NCBI RefSeq assembly: GCF_014851395.1
Contig: NW_024041150.1
Location: 682,001-746,000 of the forward strand
Length of the DNA: 64,000 bases
Direction of reading: 5' to 3'
DNA from: Micropterus salmoides
Taxonomy: Eukaryota > Chordata > Actinopteri > Centrarchiformes > Centrarchidae
Shown: positions 63,215-64,000 of the stretch, one piece after another
Position numbering within the stretch: position 1 is the first letter of the stretch
Layout: each line of letters starts with the position of its first letter
Made by a program: the position numbers and the translations under genes
Notes under the pieces: model-generated
What the model was told of the DNA's origin: nothing
What the model saw: only the letters and a program-made list of their open reading frames with translations
Database searches by the model: none

Positions 63215-64000
63215 TGACTTTGGTGGCACCTGTGCCAACAAAATTCTTTATGTACTTCTGGTAATGTATGACACTTAAATTAAAAGTGTGTTATGTTATA
63301 TTTGGACATAACAATTGTTCAAATTATTCTTGCAGTTGGAACAGTTTTGTCAGATACTTTGAACAAGTCAATTAGTGGCTCTTAAGGAGGGGGAATAATA
63401 AGAAAAATAAAACTCTCTCCCAACTACAGGGGGTTCTCCATCTTGCCATGGCTGTTCAGATCAAATTCTGCTTTAAAAGACATTCAGCATCAACATGTCT
63501 GCCGGTGACCTTACACCCATGCCTGCTGCTCACAGAGATTTAGCAATAGTACCGAGTTGTGCTTTGAAGTGACAGTAGTTTACTTTAAAATAGCATTTAA
63601 ATGTCCCCTTAATTGTATGTGGTCTGACATATGTTCGTATTTCATGACAATATAATTAAAGGCCAACATTGATTGATTTTGTTGTCTGTCAATTGTCACT
63701 GTAATTGCTGTAATGTGTGTTTTAGAGTGTTGGTAGGACAAAACAAGCAATTTGCAGCCCTAGTCTTAATTTGAAAACAAAAACAAGTGTAGTCATCAGC
63801 ACCATCACAAACTTCTTTCTTCCAAGTTCCAAAAGTACTGAAAATGCTGGGGTTTATGTGTGACCTATATCACAACATCAAAAAAAGTAACATACGAGGG
63901 AAATGCAGTCACAAAATTACTTGCAGAGTAAATTAATGTATTCAAATCTGGGTTCAGTGATGACTACAAAATTGTCTTTGGACGATGTTAACAATGAAAC
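63215..64000. other. Gene-free DNA to the window end
   Basis: AT-rich unique sequence. Nothing recognised. Confidence 0.5.

Overview
This window looks like noncoding nuclear DNA from a teleost fish, probably a percomorph. It is AT-rich and dominated by dinucleotide microsatellites ((GT)n, (CT)n). It carries typical fish interspersed repeats: a tRNA-headed SINE with a LINE-type tail, a dead Tc1-like transposase, a nonautonomous hAT element and other DNA-transposon debris. I found no bacterial-style gene organisation, CRISPR array, rRNA or tRNA gene, and no open frame that reads as a complete host protein. Most long frames are translations of microsatellites or polypurine/polypyrimidine tracts. 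The species and the host gene cannot be named from the sequence alone.

Layout. 1-31.3 kb: gene-poor DNA containing a repeat fragment at the left edge, a ~690-bp foldback DNA transposon (2.6-3.3 kb), a 90-unit TC tract (5.0 kb), a ~125-bp sequence present twice around a transposon-like insert (6.2-7.3 kb), a hAT element nested inside a Tc1 remnant (17.5-18.2 kb) and a full SINE with perfect target-site duplications (19.8 kb). 31.3-33.8 kb: the one place that looks like a gene start. Four CCAAT-type boxes lie upstream of a CpG-rich region that holds a probable mostly untranslated first exon on the + strand, ending in a strong splice donor at 32626/32627. 33.8-64 kb: most likely the first intron of that gene. 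It holds many GT arrays, a ~2-kb strand-asymmetric polypurine zone (45.7-47.7 kb), a triplicated ~95-bp degenerate module (47.9-48.5 kb), and several unique stretches whose texture (balanced composition, no repeats, dense homeodomain, POU and TCF-like words) suggests conserved noncoding elements.

How it fits together. The best reading is the 5' end of a large, possibly developmental or neural, vertebrate gene: promoter, first exon, and an intron of more than 31 kb. A gene-poor upstream flank carries candidate enhancers. This is inference from one splice donor, promoter texture and gene poverty. No conservation or transcript data were available. I did not find a convincing undescribed biological system. 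The most unusual observations are the nested transposon whose host copy has lost its catalytic glutamate, the triplicated module at 48 kb, the duplicated 125-bp block and the candidate enhancers.
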